A stretch of DNA of 60,000 nucleotides from Antedon mediterranea (lineage: Eukaryota; Echinodermata; Crinoidea; Comatulida; Antedonidae), in NCBI RefSeq assembly GCF_964355755.1, contig NC_092677.1, positions 24,958,101-25,018,100 on the forward strand, read 5' to 3'. The notes under the pieces are model-generated. The model had not been told where the DNA came from, ran no database searches, and saw nothing but the letters and a program-made list of their open reading frames with translations. Positions 13,957 to 26,710 of this stretch are shown in pieces; position 1 is the stretch's first letter; every line of letters starts with the position of its first letter. Position numbers and translations under genes: made by a program.

Positions 13957-14750
13957 TTTAGATTTTTATTACCATTTTTTGACGTATACAATTAGTAATT
14001 TGTAGTTTCATTTCAAGGCAATTGGAACAAAACGGTAAAGAAAGTTCTACAGCTTGTTTCTTTTTTAATAATTGTACAAATCTTACATCTTATATAATTA
14101 CTATGACAGTAGTGTCATAACGCATAGGGCAAAGGCCCCTGGTTTAGCACTCATAAGGGGCACTCCAACGCTGGGTAGTTGCATTGGACTGATCATGCTC
14201 TGCGGCCCCTTGAGTTCTAGGCCCCCTTGGTTTAGCCAATGACTGCTCATAGCCGTTACGCCACTGTATGACAGCCTCCTACCCCAGTCATTTTTCCTCT
14301 TATTAAAACCTGCCACAGGCCCAATATTGATCGAAAGAAGTAGTCTGTAATTAATTGCATTTCTAGACTTTCATTAGGAATAAATTCTTCATTCATATAG
14401 TATGTGTACTAGATCACTCCTGACCTACATATATTGAAGTTGTTATTTTCTCATTTGTAAGCTAATAATAAGAACATACTTTACTATATTTACATTGGAA
14501 TTTATCTGAATACAGTTATCAATACACTAATTGCCTGTCGGATTGAATCTCTGTTTCTCATTGTGTCATTTTTTATTGCTAAATAAATACTAATAAAATT
14601 TGTAACAGAAATCTGGAATATTTGCTTCTGTTGTCGTAACACAAAGCATTTTGAAATCTGTCATAATGACTTTGATATTAACGAGAATCTGTCAGTTGGG
14701 TGAATTTGAAGTTCCATGACAACGAATCAATACACTATATTAATACACAA

Positions 14751-14827
14751 ACAATAGATGACTAATTGACCTACTAAGTTGCTGATAAAAACAATAGATG
14801 ACTAATTGACTCACTAAGTTGCTGATA
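14751..14827 (+). repeat. Tandem duplication of a ~40-bp unit
   Basis: Two copies of ACAATAGATGACTAATTGAC followed by YACTAAGTTGCTGATAA. Confidence 0.8.
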
Positions 14828-14940
14828 ATTAGCATCCTGTTTCGGTGCTTTATGGTTTATCTCACCCATACTATAAATTATCGAACAATTTCAACATTAA
14901 AAATTGTTTATTACCGTAATCATTCTCATTTCTCATAATT

Positions 14941-15112
14941 TAAGCCTTGTCTACACTTTCAAACTTTATGGCCTAAGAAAATGTGATGTGCCCAAATATG
15001 GATATGATGATGTCATATCACTACCATATTTAAGCATATCACTACCATATTTGGGAACATCACACTTTTTTGTCAAATTAGTTTTGATAGTATACAGACT
15101 TAGATAGAGCTT
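14941..15112. mobile_element. MITE-1 copy (intergenic, diverged)
   Basis: Left end TAAGCCTTGTCTACACTTTC, right end ...ATAGAGCTTT. Internal units are present in the reverse orientation (CACTACCATATTT). Confidence 0.75.
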
Positions 15113-17339
15113 TCAAAATGAAAAAAATCAAATATCGTTAAAACTTGAAATATAGACTCTATTTCAATTTGATTCTAAGATTTATGTCAAAAATATTTAT
15201 TTATGTAATCAAATTTGGTATCATATAATGGTACCAAATTTGATGAACTTACGACCTAAGGATTGTCCTAATTCCAAGGCACATATCTCAAGAACCGTTA
15301 ATTGGTGAAGTAAGAAAAATCTATACTGAAGACATGCAGGAAAGGTAAGCAAAAGAATTCATATGATTGGTGAATTAATGTGGAATTAAATTGCCATCGT
15401 CACTGTTGCATGTAGAGTGATAACTAGGTCTATACACTTCACTAGGCAGAAGGTGGTTTGCCTGGTAAATTGACAGTCACAATAAATATTTTCTACAATC
15501 TTTATTTCAATGATTACAGAAATCATTAAAAAAATGTTTTCATAATTTAATAAGAGTATACTTGATATTATTATCTTGGGTATTACAGTAAAAAAAAACC
15601 AACTGTTTAAGAAATACTCACAGTACCACTACTGCTACTTACACTACATTAAAGTGTACTACGATAGCATGGATGAATATATTATATTGTTTGAAAATTA
15701 CAAAATCCTACAACAATATGGTTATAGGCACTACAGCTGGTAAACAGGGGCAAATCCAGCATGCAGCTAAATATTCATAAATGAAAAAAATGATCTGTCA
15801 AAAATTATTTTATTTGAAAAAGACATGGCTGTTGTTGGTAATTGGTCATATTCACCAATATCTGATATTCCACCTAAAATCAATTAATATTATAAGTTAA
15901 TAGAATCTATAAATTTAATTGTATTTCCTTTTAGCATGTGTCATAGGTTGCAACAAACAATCCTTGCAATATTCAGTAAACATTACATAACGTCGTACAC
16001 AATTGGAATATCACTTGTTGTTCTGTTAGTCCTAACAATAGATTGTATGGAATCGTAAAATGTATTGTTAACGTCGTGTTATTACAGCTGTTAGTTCGAA
16101 TTACAAGTCCTGAATCAGATGAGACATTGATGTTTTGTTTGCATTTACAGCGTCATTAATTATGGATAAATACTTCTTTGGTTAAAAAACACATGTCATT
16201 ATCAGGAATCATCCTGATCTGGTTAAAAGCTTCAGGATTATGCGACGACGCTCAGGAAGATAATTCAAACGAGAAAAGACATTTACGACGACAAGTGCAT
16301 CAAACTATTTAAGCTTTGAATTTCCATAAAAAATATAATTCTTTGCGAATGTAATTATTAAAGAAAAAGTGCGTTTATTGTGTAGGTCGCCGTGGTAACA
16401 CTACAGTACATTCACCATACTCTTGTCACAAAAAGTACAAAATACATTATTTCACTTTTAGTGATTGACAGCCTGGTATTCTACAATTAATAAATTATAG
16501 ATGGATCAATGTTAATCAAATTTTTATGAATATAAATATATTGTATAATAATATTGTATTAATTGTGTAAAAATGCATTACAATTTGATTAGTATCAAGA
16601 ACATTAAGTTTAGAGTGCTAGCACTTAAAGCAACTGTATATGAAATAATTTATAAAATCAATTTTTAATAGGTAGACAGAGAAAAGGCTACATGTACAAA
16701 ATTAAACTGAAGAAAATTAAGGTACAGAATATTGTCTGTGTGTGCAAACGTTTCCAACTCTTCCGATTTCTCCAGGATTCGCTCGAAATTTCATCCAATC
16801 TTCTGAATATTAAAAAACATTTTCACCCACGTTTACTGTTTAAATTCTGTTTCTTAGAAGGCTATTTCTGTATTTTAATACATAATTACATCCGATTTGT
16901 TGCTAGAATACCAATTGTGTGAGGTATTATTTTGTGATTATTAAATGTCAAATCCGTTAAAATACGTCAAAACCGTTGTGTAAAGTCACATATTACATCA
17001 CCATTGGGTGAAAGCATATAGTATAAAGTTGATCTTTCCTTTAATAAAGATGCCTTTCTAATATAATATACGTTGACAGTATGCTTAATATTATATTTTA
17101 TAAAAAAATAAAGCACACAAAATTAGATATTTTGTATTACACATTATTTATACAATAGAGTCTAGGTTGTCTAATTTAAGCCTTACCTATAGCAACACTG
17201 TATTATATATTCAAGGCTAGATGTCATGATATAAGAACATTTTTTTGCAGCTGAAACTACAATAATGTAATCGGCCACTGAATCAAGTCAAGTGTATGCA
17301 CATATTGATGAATCATATCAAAAACAATGATGTAACCAT
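15113..17339. other. AT-rich intergenic sequence
   Basis: No supported feature. The frame at 16692-16922 is Lys/Phe-rich noise. Confidence 0.5.
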
Positions 17340-17480
17340 GTGAAATAAAGTGGTCCAGGTTTTCGCGAGAAAAGGAAATAATATCTCTTTAAGCCACTTG
17401 GTTAGCAAATTCAAACCTTTCAGTGAAAAAATGGTCATGTTAAAACCTTACCAACCGTACTGGTGGCTACGGCCCTGCAA
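17340..17480 (+). repeat. Dispersed repeat R1, copy 2
   Basis: Second copy of the repeat at 13193-13330, in the opposite orientation, ending GTACTGGTGGCTACGGCCCT. Confidence 0.65.
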
Positions 17481-19480
17481 AATATCATTTTGAAAATGGC
17501 CCTACTAAAATATTATTAACCTTTTGCAGTATTAATATTGTATATTTCTATTTAATATATTGAGAATACATTTTCGTTTCAGGACGGTAGACAGTAATTT
17601 TAATCTCTGTATTTAGTAGTAGTCAAAACGTTTGGAAAAAACCTTGTCCCCAAAAGGAGAACTCTAATATCTACAGTGGGGGCTAGCAGTATGATATTTC
17701 CCAGAAAGCATAAATTTCAGAATATAATTAAAGCAGAGTGTCCATAAGACCACTTTTTAAAAATAATATTGTTTTGAAAATTCACTGAACACATATTTGC
17801 TTGAAACAGTGGGTATGAATTTACGGTGTTTATTCAGCGTAACGAACTACGACCTAGGTCAAACTGAGTGATAACAGACTTTGTCCACTACTACTGTACC
17901 ATGCTGGTATCTTGCTGATGACATCATCACTGGATGACATCATTATGCTATTTTTAGCATCAAGGGATTTGAGGTCCTTGAACTTATCATACCAACACCC
18001 TACTGGGAAATTTGATTTGCTTTATGTAATACTGAGAAATACTATGAATCTTTTCTTACAGCATTATTATAAATATTGTGAAATGAAAGGAAAATAAACG
18101 TCTGTTAAGAATTACTACATAATTAACAATAACATTTAAACATGTTCTTTTATTCAATTATGGTATTTGTTCGAGCGTTGATTTGAATGATTATTTTACG
18201 ATGTCATTGATAAAGATTAGGCCAATGGAAGCCGGTAATGAGGATACTGATAATATAATAATAATAATAAACTCTCTGTTGGTACAGTAAACATTTTGAT
18301 CATGATAAAAAAGATTATTATTAAATATTATATGATGTTACATGATCAATTGTTTCTAACCTACTGAATACGAATGTTCAAAAAACCCAAAAAGTGTATA
18401 GAAGATTTTTATTATTAAGTTTAACCCACTAAAAAGGTTAACATATCAATAACATTTCACACTCCAATAATATTTTCACACTCTCAATTACCACAAATAA
18501 ATCATTTTAAATACAATAAAGTTCTATAGATAATAAACACTGAAAGTCAGGCATGGATTTACATGCATTGTCTTGTCCATTGAAGCAGCACACCTCCGAA
18601 TGTGGAGCATTGTCCTAACCTATCGATCCATACGACGTGATAAACAAAGACCTCGATGCGAAGTTGCTCCTGGCTTAATAGCGCTAGCTCAAATCCACTG
18701 TCTACTCATTGTTGTTGTCATCAATCATGTGACAAGTATAATGACATCGAGACAGCTCTCGACTTCTCCGTCACAAAACAAAATTTTTCAAAGAATAGCT
18801 TTTTTTTTCAAATGTAATACGGTTTTCCTTTGGGTAAATACAAAAAAAATTTATTTTCACGTCTAGAATTTGGATTTTTTTTTATTGGTGGTGGACTTTA
18901 ATGGTATATTACCTATTGTGACATAACCGACATGGACTAAATTGTTTTAATGTCCAGTCGTCGTATACACACAAAGAATACATCAAACCTTCCAGGTATT
19001 TTTTTGACAGAATTATATTTTTTAAAGGGTATAGTATAACTAACAATTTTATTTTTCTTTTACAACAAATTTAATTCAGCTGAAAAATACCCCGAAGTAC
19101 TAATAATATTATCATTTTTTCATCAAGATTCATGCCTTCAAAAAATCTATTCATTATTTCAAATAACATTTCTCATCTTTTTAAAACACCGTACTACAAA
19201 TTGCTTTAAGTCTTTTGAATATTTTTTTTCTGTGAATATTATATTTCGAGTTGATGACATTTTGTTGATAGCTGCAATGAAGATGTTGGAAAGATGATAC
19301 CATTCTCCTTTGAACAGATAGAAATATGAACTCCTATCTAAAACGATCTGTAGTTGTTCATTGATTGACGACCATAGGCAAATCATTGTTGTATTTTCTG
19401 AAAGAAATTTCTTTATATTTCAGAAAATTAAACCTAAACAATTACAGTTTCCAGATTAATGTTTTGTTAAATGTATTTTA
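17481..19480. other. AT-rich intergenic sequence
   Basis: A frame at 18573-18866 has no recognisable domain. Short ATA and TTA repeats are near 18255-18320. Nothing else is supported. Confidence 0.45.
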
Positions 19481-19631
19481 TAAAGCCTTGCTTACACTAT
19501 CAAACAGTATGTGACAAAAAAATGTGATTTGCCCATACATACCTGTAGACACGATGATGCCATAATAAACTATCATATTTGGGCATGTCACACTTTTTAT
19601 GTTACTAGTTTGATAGTGTAGACAGAGCTTT
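19481..19631. mobile_element. MITE-1 copy (intergenic)
   Basis: Ends TAAAGCCTTGCTTACACTAT and GATAGTGTAGACAGAGCTTT. One reverse-oriented internal unit. Confidence 0.8.
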
Positions 19632-20037
19632 AGAGTCTGTAAATTATAATGTACATGTGTGGTTAAATAATGTTATGGTTTGGATAAGTTTATACAGGAT
19701 TATAGAACATTCTGTTACTCCTGGCGAGGTTCATTAATTAGTGAAATAATATTCATTAAAATCAAGTAGCTTATCCCGCTGTAATCTACAAAAACGGCAT
19801 AAATAACGTCAAGGATGCTAGAGATGTCTTTTCTCAAAAAAGAACTTCCAACTGTGAAATGAACTCTATATAAACTTGCAAATGTTTTATTTAGTGCTAA
19901 GGTTTGAATGAAGAAAACAGCTACACACACTTTGGTATATAACCAAAAAATGGAAAGTCTGGTTCGCCCATAGATACTATACAAAACTATATTATATTGT
20001 AGTTCACTATAGAGTATCACGGTGTGACGTCACAACG

Positions 20038-20163
20038 ATAGAGGGCGCTGCATGGTTGCTAGCCAACCAAAAAATGCGTATTTCTATCAAATTATGTATC
20101 TTAGTCACTCAGGCAGGTTGAACGCATTTTCGGTTGCACTAGCAACCACGCAGCGCCACCTAC
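20038..20163. repeat. Fold-back element with GGCGCTGC ends
   Basis: GAGGGCGCTGCATGGTTGCT near 20041 pairs with AGCAACCACGCAGCGCCACC near 20141; an inner AAAATGCG/CGCATTTT pair also matches. Confidence 0.65.
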
Positions 20164-20294
20164 CTAAATTTGCATTACAAAAGATAGGACATAAAGTTAC
20201 TGATGATTTTCAGCAAATTTCTTCTCTTTTTGAGCTGGACCATGTGCCTAAATGAGTGACCCATTTATGCTCCTAGGTGAAGAGATATCTAGTC

Positions 20295-20471
20295 TAAAGC
20301 TCTGTCTACTCTATCTTGAACTAGTTTGACAAAAAGTGTGAAGTGCTCAAATATGGTAGTGGTATACCCAAATATGGTAGTGGTATGCCCAAATATGGTA
20401 GTGATATCATGTCCATAAATGGGCACATCATATTTTGTCACATAAAGTTTGATAGTGTAGACAGAGCTTTA
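20295..20471. mobile_element. MITE-1 copy (intergenic)
   Basis: Ends TAAAGCTCTGTCTACTCTAT and GATAGTGTAGACAGAGCTTT. Three internal units. Confidence 0.84.
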
Positions 20472-21544
20472 AGGATAATGCAGAATGTACAATATATTAT
20501 ATAGCAAAAGAGTACTAATACTACACATAACTCCAATTGAATGATACTTTCTTGTGGTAATAAAAATGAGTATCAAGTATAATTGGCAGATATAAACATT
20601 CCTTTTGAAATGAAAAAAATCTGATTAAATCTAATTTTAATAGGCCTGCCCTTGTCCTGGTTCAAGCTAGCTATGCCATGGACACTAGCCAACCAAAGTG
20701 AGAAGTTCAAGACCACGCTAGGTGATTTACAAAGGCTTAGGAGACATAGTTTGGGTTGTACAATTCTAAGCCCACCGAATCGCTTGGCTTACATATCTGG
20801 TGCTTCAATATAATACTGTATTTCATAAATAAAACATGAATGTTCTATTTAGAGAAAAAATAATTTGATAAAAAAAACCCAGTTGTGATTCACATTCTCA
20901 AATTACACTTACAGTTTTCTGCATAGCTGTTTAATGATGAATTCTTATTTTGCTTTTTATAGAGAGAATTCAAAATGCGCATTTGCAATATATTTAATTT
21001 GAAATTTCGCTTGGAGAACGATACTAATTTGGCCAATTACAACAATACTCATATCGATCATTTATTGCAAAAACCATATCACATTTAACCTAAGTAGTAT
21101 TTTAAAATGATTCAATATTTAAATTTATTTCATTAAACTGATGCAATTGTTTTCATATTTACATAATGGGACGCTAGTTTGTGCACTTAAAATGTGTTGT
21201 TTTAAGGCTGGGATTAATACATATGTTTGAATATGTTTATGTGACGTCAATTGTATCGTTAAAAGCTTTTTCTTCCAGGTAAAATCAATACCAACTAGAT
21301 ACTTGTTGATGTTATCGCACAATTAGGAATATCATTAGGTAATTATGCATTAAGTGTCTGTACAAACAAATTGAACTATGACTTGATAATTAAATGAATA
21401 GAACGAAATATGCAATGCAAATGTAATTGTGCTGTAGAATATGTACTGCACACTGAACGCTCTAGTCTACAAAAATGGCAACATTTTGGTACAGTAAAAG
21501 AACCTTTCAAATACCGCCCAGTCAGGTTGCCAACAGATATTCGC

Positions 21545-21650
21545 AACTCATTCTCAACTCACACACTCCTGAGGATGATCAAAGCATATTGATCAAAACG
21601 TCGAGAAACTCAACAGCTCTTTTCAGAACTAATATACTGTAAGTGGTGAA
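21545..21650 (+). repeat. Retroelement-like CTGAGGATGATC...AAAACGTCGAG motif
   Basis: CCTGAGGATGATCAAAGC is followed by TTGATCAAAACGTCGAG, an inverted GATCAA pair next to an ACGTCG word. A related block (CTGATGATGATC...GAAACGTTG) is at 29963-29995 on the minus strand. Such blocks occur at ends of Penelope-like and other retroelements, so a degraded remnant is likely. Confidence 0.3.
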
Positions 21651-21731
21651 CAGCAAATTTTATATCAACATTTGATTTCCACATGCAAACCTTCAAACAA
21701 TATACAGCTATACTATTGAATGTTCTTACAG

Positions 21732-21888
21732 TAAGCTCTGTCTACACTATCATTAATGAAACTAGTTTTGACCAAAAAAAGTATAATAGTACAAAAAATG
21801 GTGTGATTTGCCAAAATATGGTAGTGATATGACATGTCCATATTATGGGTACATCACATTTTTTTGTCACATAAAGTTTGATAGTGTA
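21732..21888. mobile_element. MITE-1 copy truncated by a SINE
   Basis: Left end TAAGCTCTGTCTACACTATC is intact. The right end stops at GATAGTGTA, where a tRNA-derived SINE begins, so the SINE landed on the MITE's end or a rearrangement joined them. Confidence 0.78.
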
Positions 21889-22620
21889 AGGGCGTGTGGT
21901 GCAGTGTGTTGGACGTTGGACTACCGATCGTCAGACCTAGGTTCGAATCCAACTCTCGCCGCATTGCTTGTATCCGTAGGCAAGATACTTTACTTACGTT
22001 GCCTCTCTCCACCCAGGTGTATAAATGGGTACCCAGTTAGATCAAAGAACTTATAACACAAGAATCTCCTGTTCGTCCGAAGCGCGTAACAATTTCGAAA
22101 GGCATTGTGGGATAGAATAGAGCTATGGGTGGCGCCATTGTGAGCCATGGAGTAGGGCGCCCGCATCAAATTAGAAAGTCAAAATCATAGAGGGGATCTG
22201 CTAATGCTCTAGGGGGGATAGAGTAATTGACTGAGGAGTAGGGCGCCCGCATCAAATTAGAAAGTCAAAATCATAGAGGGGATCTGCTAATACTCTAGAG
22301 GGGTAGAGTAATTGACTTCCTAGTTTGGAGGGGGCGCTGCTCCATGCTGTGAAATGGCGTCGCCCAGTTTGACCTTTTAACCCTGTACTTCCGATACTGT
22401 GTTTTGAATGCAAATTGAAGAACAGGAGATTCTTGTGTTATAAGTTCTTTGGTTAGATCTAGACACAACTTTGCGCTGGTTACCGGCTGCATTATGGGAG
22501 TATGTTACCATACGTGTTTGATCCAAAAAAATACTGGGGTAATAATGCTTGTAAAGCGCCTTTGAGCATGATTACTCATGAAAAGGGCGCTATATAAAGG
22601 TGGTATTATTATTATTATTA
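21889..22620 (+). mobile_element. SINE-a (tRNA-derived) with nested insertion
   Basis: Starts AGGGCGTGTGGTGCAGTGTG, with B box GGTTCGAATCC and a body CCTCTCTCCACCCAGGTGTA. It continues after the nested element (22044-22451) and ends GGGCGCTATATAAAGG followed by ATT repeats. The 3' end resembles CR1/L2 LINE tails in this window, as expected if the SINE borrows LINE machinery. Confidence 0.75.
22044..22451. mobile_element. Nested element with ~32-bp inverted ends inside SINE-a
   Basis: The left end AAAGAACTTATAACACAAGA is inverted at the right end, and both sides are flanked by GTTAGATC (22036-22043 and 22452-22459). The interior has an ~85-bp tandem duplication around GGAGTAGGGCGCCCGCATCA. 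An 8-bp target duplication would fit a hAT-like element. Confidence 0.75.
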
Positions 22621-24845
22621 TATAATATGATGCTACTTTTTCTATATGGACTGTGCATCATCAAGGGACAATAATATTGTCTTCTTTACACAGTATTAAT
22701 CCATGACAATTGCTTTTTGAATACATCTTTTACTGGTTTAATTTATGATGGTATTAGAATAGAATCAATAAAAGGTCAAAGTAAGATATAAAGGTTAAGG
22801 GCCTGATATCATTCTTCTGTAACCTTCAGAATTACCTGTTAATGACCTATCAAACTATAAATGGAAAAACCGATAGGTCAAAGTTCACTATTACTGTCTG
22901 CTTTGTCTAGCCTCCAACAGATAGCAATACCATATTGTATAAAGCCAGATCTAGGCATATTCAACTACAGTATAATGTTTCAGGGGTTTACTAGATATCA
23001 TATGCAGTTCAATTGGTTGTGATGTTACCGTATTACAAAAACTATATTGTTGAAATCTTGTGAAGACAAAGCTATTGTACTGTCTGTCCACTGAACCCAA
23101 CATTTGGTCTGGGGGTGGATGGAGAAAAATAAGGACCAAGTTACATTTTTTGGGGACATGCGTCCGCACACGTATATTTTATACAGAATCCATGCATACT
23201 ATAGTACACCCATTTTTCATTATTTTTTACCTGTCCTGGACAGGTTCAGTGTGGACATACAGGTAGCGTAGTCTTCCAAAGGGATTAGAGTGAATACAAA
23301 CTGTTCGAGTTATTCATCTCTGAAACAACATGCTTTTTAGGTTGAATAAAAAACTAAATAAAACTGTATATCAAGAGTATTAATTTCAATAGAATAAATA
23401 CTAAGTAACATATTTTGAATCAATTGATCATAATTTGTGTCATTTTGCATTAGAGATTGATGACATCATGTCTCAGATTCTCAAAGATATCTCTCTAACG
23501 GCCATTTACATTTATAGATAAAGAAACACATATTGATTTAAGAAGCGATACAAAAAGGGGAAAAAATTTGTTCAGAAAAAAGGAATTTTAGCTTGAAAAT
23601 GTAATTGCATAGAAGAAAGACCAACAAAGAAAAGAACCAAAAATAGAAAAGATGCCAGTGGTACATTGGAACGTTTCCCACAGGGTGAGGGTGTGGTTGT
23701 GGACTAGTCCATTATGGTCCAGTAGTATCCTAGAAACTTTAACATTTCGTATCTAAGCCCTCTCTCTGGAGAGCACAGGCTATTGTCAGTTTATCCAGGT
23801 AAGCTACTGTAGGCACGAAATAGACTATAAATTTAAATTCGTCAAAATTCTTAAGAATGCTTTATTTAGAACACGTCAACGAGACAGAAAAGTTTCACCG
23901 ATTTATTTTCTTTTTATAAACAAATAAAAATGAAAAAACGTATTGTACAGTTATTTGGTCAAATCAAATCGTTATCTAAGCCGATTTAAACCTAAATTAT
24001 TTTCTAGTTTTCAAGTTCACGGTAACCATGGAAAAATAAGTAACTAATTGTTGTCTTTCTTTCTAGACTATGTTCATTTGGCGGTAGGCCATAGATGACA
24101 GAATTGCCAACTAATAACAGATTATGGGAGATTTGGTAAAATCAAGGTCCTCGTTAATCTAGCATGCTTTGAATATCAAGGTAACAAAAGAACAACAAAA
24201 ACAAATTGCCTTGATACACACTATAGTGTTTATGTTTATAGTTGTGATGTTGTTGACATTGGTGCAGGCCCTACAGTAAACACTAAAATATGTGCTGGTT
24301 CACTTGCAATGGTTGTTCAGGTCCGAGAGTGAACTTACAGTAAGTCTTGGCTAGCAAAGTGACATAAGTACGGTAGTAACATACAATACATTGAAAATGT
24401 TGGCAGTCTGTTAAGTACGAAATAGAGTATTGCCTGCACAAATATCATGGTGCTAATTGCTCCATATGTTTTATTTGTTATTTTTGTACAGTGACGCAAA
24501 TATCTAAAAAAAACACATTATAAAGTCTTCAGGGTGCATCAATAATATATCAACAAGGATCACAACAATATAGTTAGTTAAGTGGTCAACCCAAGCATAA
24601 CAAATAGTGCAACCATTTATTTTGTATTTGTAGAAAAATGAATGTGTTGTGTTGTGTACAGTAAAGTATAGATGAAAGCTAATAAGCCCGTAGCCAAAAT
24701 TTTAAGGTTTGTTTTTTCAAAAAAGGGCAAAAATTGTCATGAGCAAGGCTAGAATACTTGTCACACTAATTAAACTCTTAAAACTAATTAATTAAAATAC
24801 GCAAAAATTATGTACTGTATATTAATTGACAAATGTCAGGGTTAC
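22621..24845. other. AT-rich intergenic sequence
   Basis: No supported gene or element on either strand. Confidence 0.45.
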
Positions 24846-26710
24846 TTAAAGCCCCATTCCCTACGTTTTTTAGATCTAATTTAAGATCACAAACTATATT
24901 TAATGTAAAAATAATACTATATGGTCCTATTGCGATAACTTTTTTCGTCTTTAACCCATTGACCCCTAAGTTTATTTTGCTCCCCTGGGACCCAAAAAGC
25001 ATATGTCATATAATTAACCCTAACTTTTTTTCTAAACACAGACATTAAAAAAATTAAAAAACAAAAATAATGCAAAGGACATTTTATTTCCAAATATGTT
25101 ATCAAATTTGTGTTACAACTTATTTTGGCGGAGTATGGACTATGCAAATTTTAGAAATATTTTAGGAAAATTATTAAAAATTTGTAATTTATCTTTGACT
25201 ACCAAATGCACAAAAATTAATAAATATTTCATAATAAAACTCATCTCTTCATCAGAACCTATTTCTTCTCTTCAAAATAAGACCAAACTTGACCATTATG
25301 AATGACCGGTTTCGAAATTATGAAGAAATTAGTAGACTGACTCATCCGACGATGACCATATGGGGCCTAGGCCTATCGGGAGCCGCCCCGAGAGCGTCCT
25401 CGCCGCTGTTTGTTCACCGGGAATGTTAAAAAAAACATCCCGAAAGCGACTTGGAATTCGCGATTCCCACGCGCACCGGCATCCCTCGGGAGCTTAGTCC
25501 GCTGTTTTAGACGTGTAGCTTGCAGAAAATTTGGCGAAAATGCGTCGAAAACTTATGAAATTAAAACAAGTTTGGTATCAAAATGTTTGTCAAAAGTTAT
25601 GCTTCAATAAACTGACCTTTGCGCAGAGTTTGAACAAATATTTCATGCCCATAATGCATCTGACATGTCAGGGTTCATATTACAATCAAAGGTAAACAAT
25701 ATGGCGCGGCCCTTGTGAGGACATCTTCACGACTTTTCTCCGGTAGAAAAATCACATTTTTACATGGAAATATGACGATTTAGACACTGTAACTGATACA
25801 TAATCTTTATTTATTATACATTTATTGTATACAAGCTTCAAAATAGTGATTATTAGAAATAAAGATGGATTTTAGACGATTTTACGTTGTATGTCTAGGC
25901 CTAGATTCATTCAACGCGCCTGTCGCGTTTCGAACAGCGTGCTTCGAAAAACGGTTATATTTTCGAATTTTATTTTCAAACTAACTTCAACAATTGTTTT
26001 TATATATTTAGAAGCATATTTTTAAAAAAAAAGTTGTGAGTATTTTGTATAATTTGTTGTTACGATTCATGCACAGCAAACTGCGCATGTAAATTCGATT
26101 TACTTTTTTTTTGTTGAAAATTTGTTTACAATGACCTTGACTTTTAACCTTTTGAGCGCTTTAAGCGCTTATCGTGGTGAATCGGTTAAACGGTTAAAAA
26201 TGTGAAAAATCGATTCTAATAATTATAGCGGCCCGCTATAAATCCCAAAATGCATTGCGCGCGGATGGATATTTTTGTTTTTCACCTGTAATTCGCCCAC
26301 TTTTCAATCGATCGTGAAGCCAAAACAAATGGAAGACTCCTAACTTTTCAGCGAAAATACCGGGTTTTCCCCAATTTGTATCAACGGAGTCTGGCAAAAA
26401 TAGAAAGACAATTAATGCAGCAACTATACAACGTCAGGCTAGGTATATAGCTAGCGTACGATGTTCGTACGTTATCGATGTTTACCAGCTAGGCCTACAA
26501 AACTAAGTCTAGCTAGGCTAGGTCTAAGACCGTCCACGAGAGGTCGATCGCCGCGAGCTACTTAGGTAGTGCATTGTTTCTCACTTTTTATCATAATTTA
26601 CCATAAAACGTACATTTAAGACAAGGAATGACATGGTTTAATGTTTTTAAAGTGATATATATGTATTATTTTCCAAAAAACGTCCAAAATTGCAGGGAAG
26701 GGGTCTTTAA
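24846..26710. mobile_element. Possible 1.87-kb TTAA-flanked non-autonomous element
   Basis: The left end TTAAAGCCCCATTCCCTAC and right end GCAGGGAAGGGGTCTTTAA are imperfect inverted repeats with TTAA at both edges, and each is followed inwards by a GTTTTTT-like run. The interior contains CpG-rich blocks (25300-25750, 26100-26570) unlike the AT-rich surroundings. No transposase ORF is visible. Could alternatively be two unrelated repeats. Confidence 0.4.

Noticed and set aside
18573-18866. 97-codon ORF.
   Set aside because: No family resemblance seen; length is within chance for this much sequence.
25360-25610. CpG-rich block with a 66-codon ORF as a possible exon.
   Set aside because: No splice sites or domain fit, and the block lies within the putative TTAA-flanked element.
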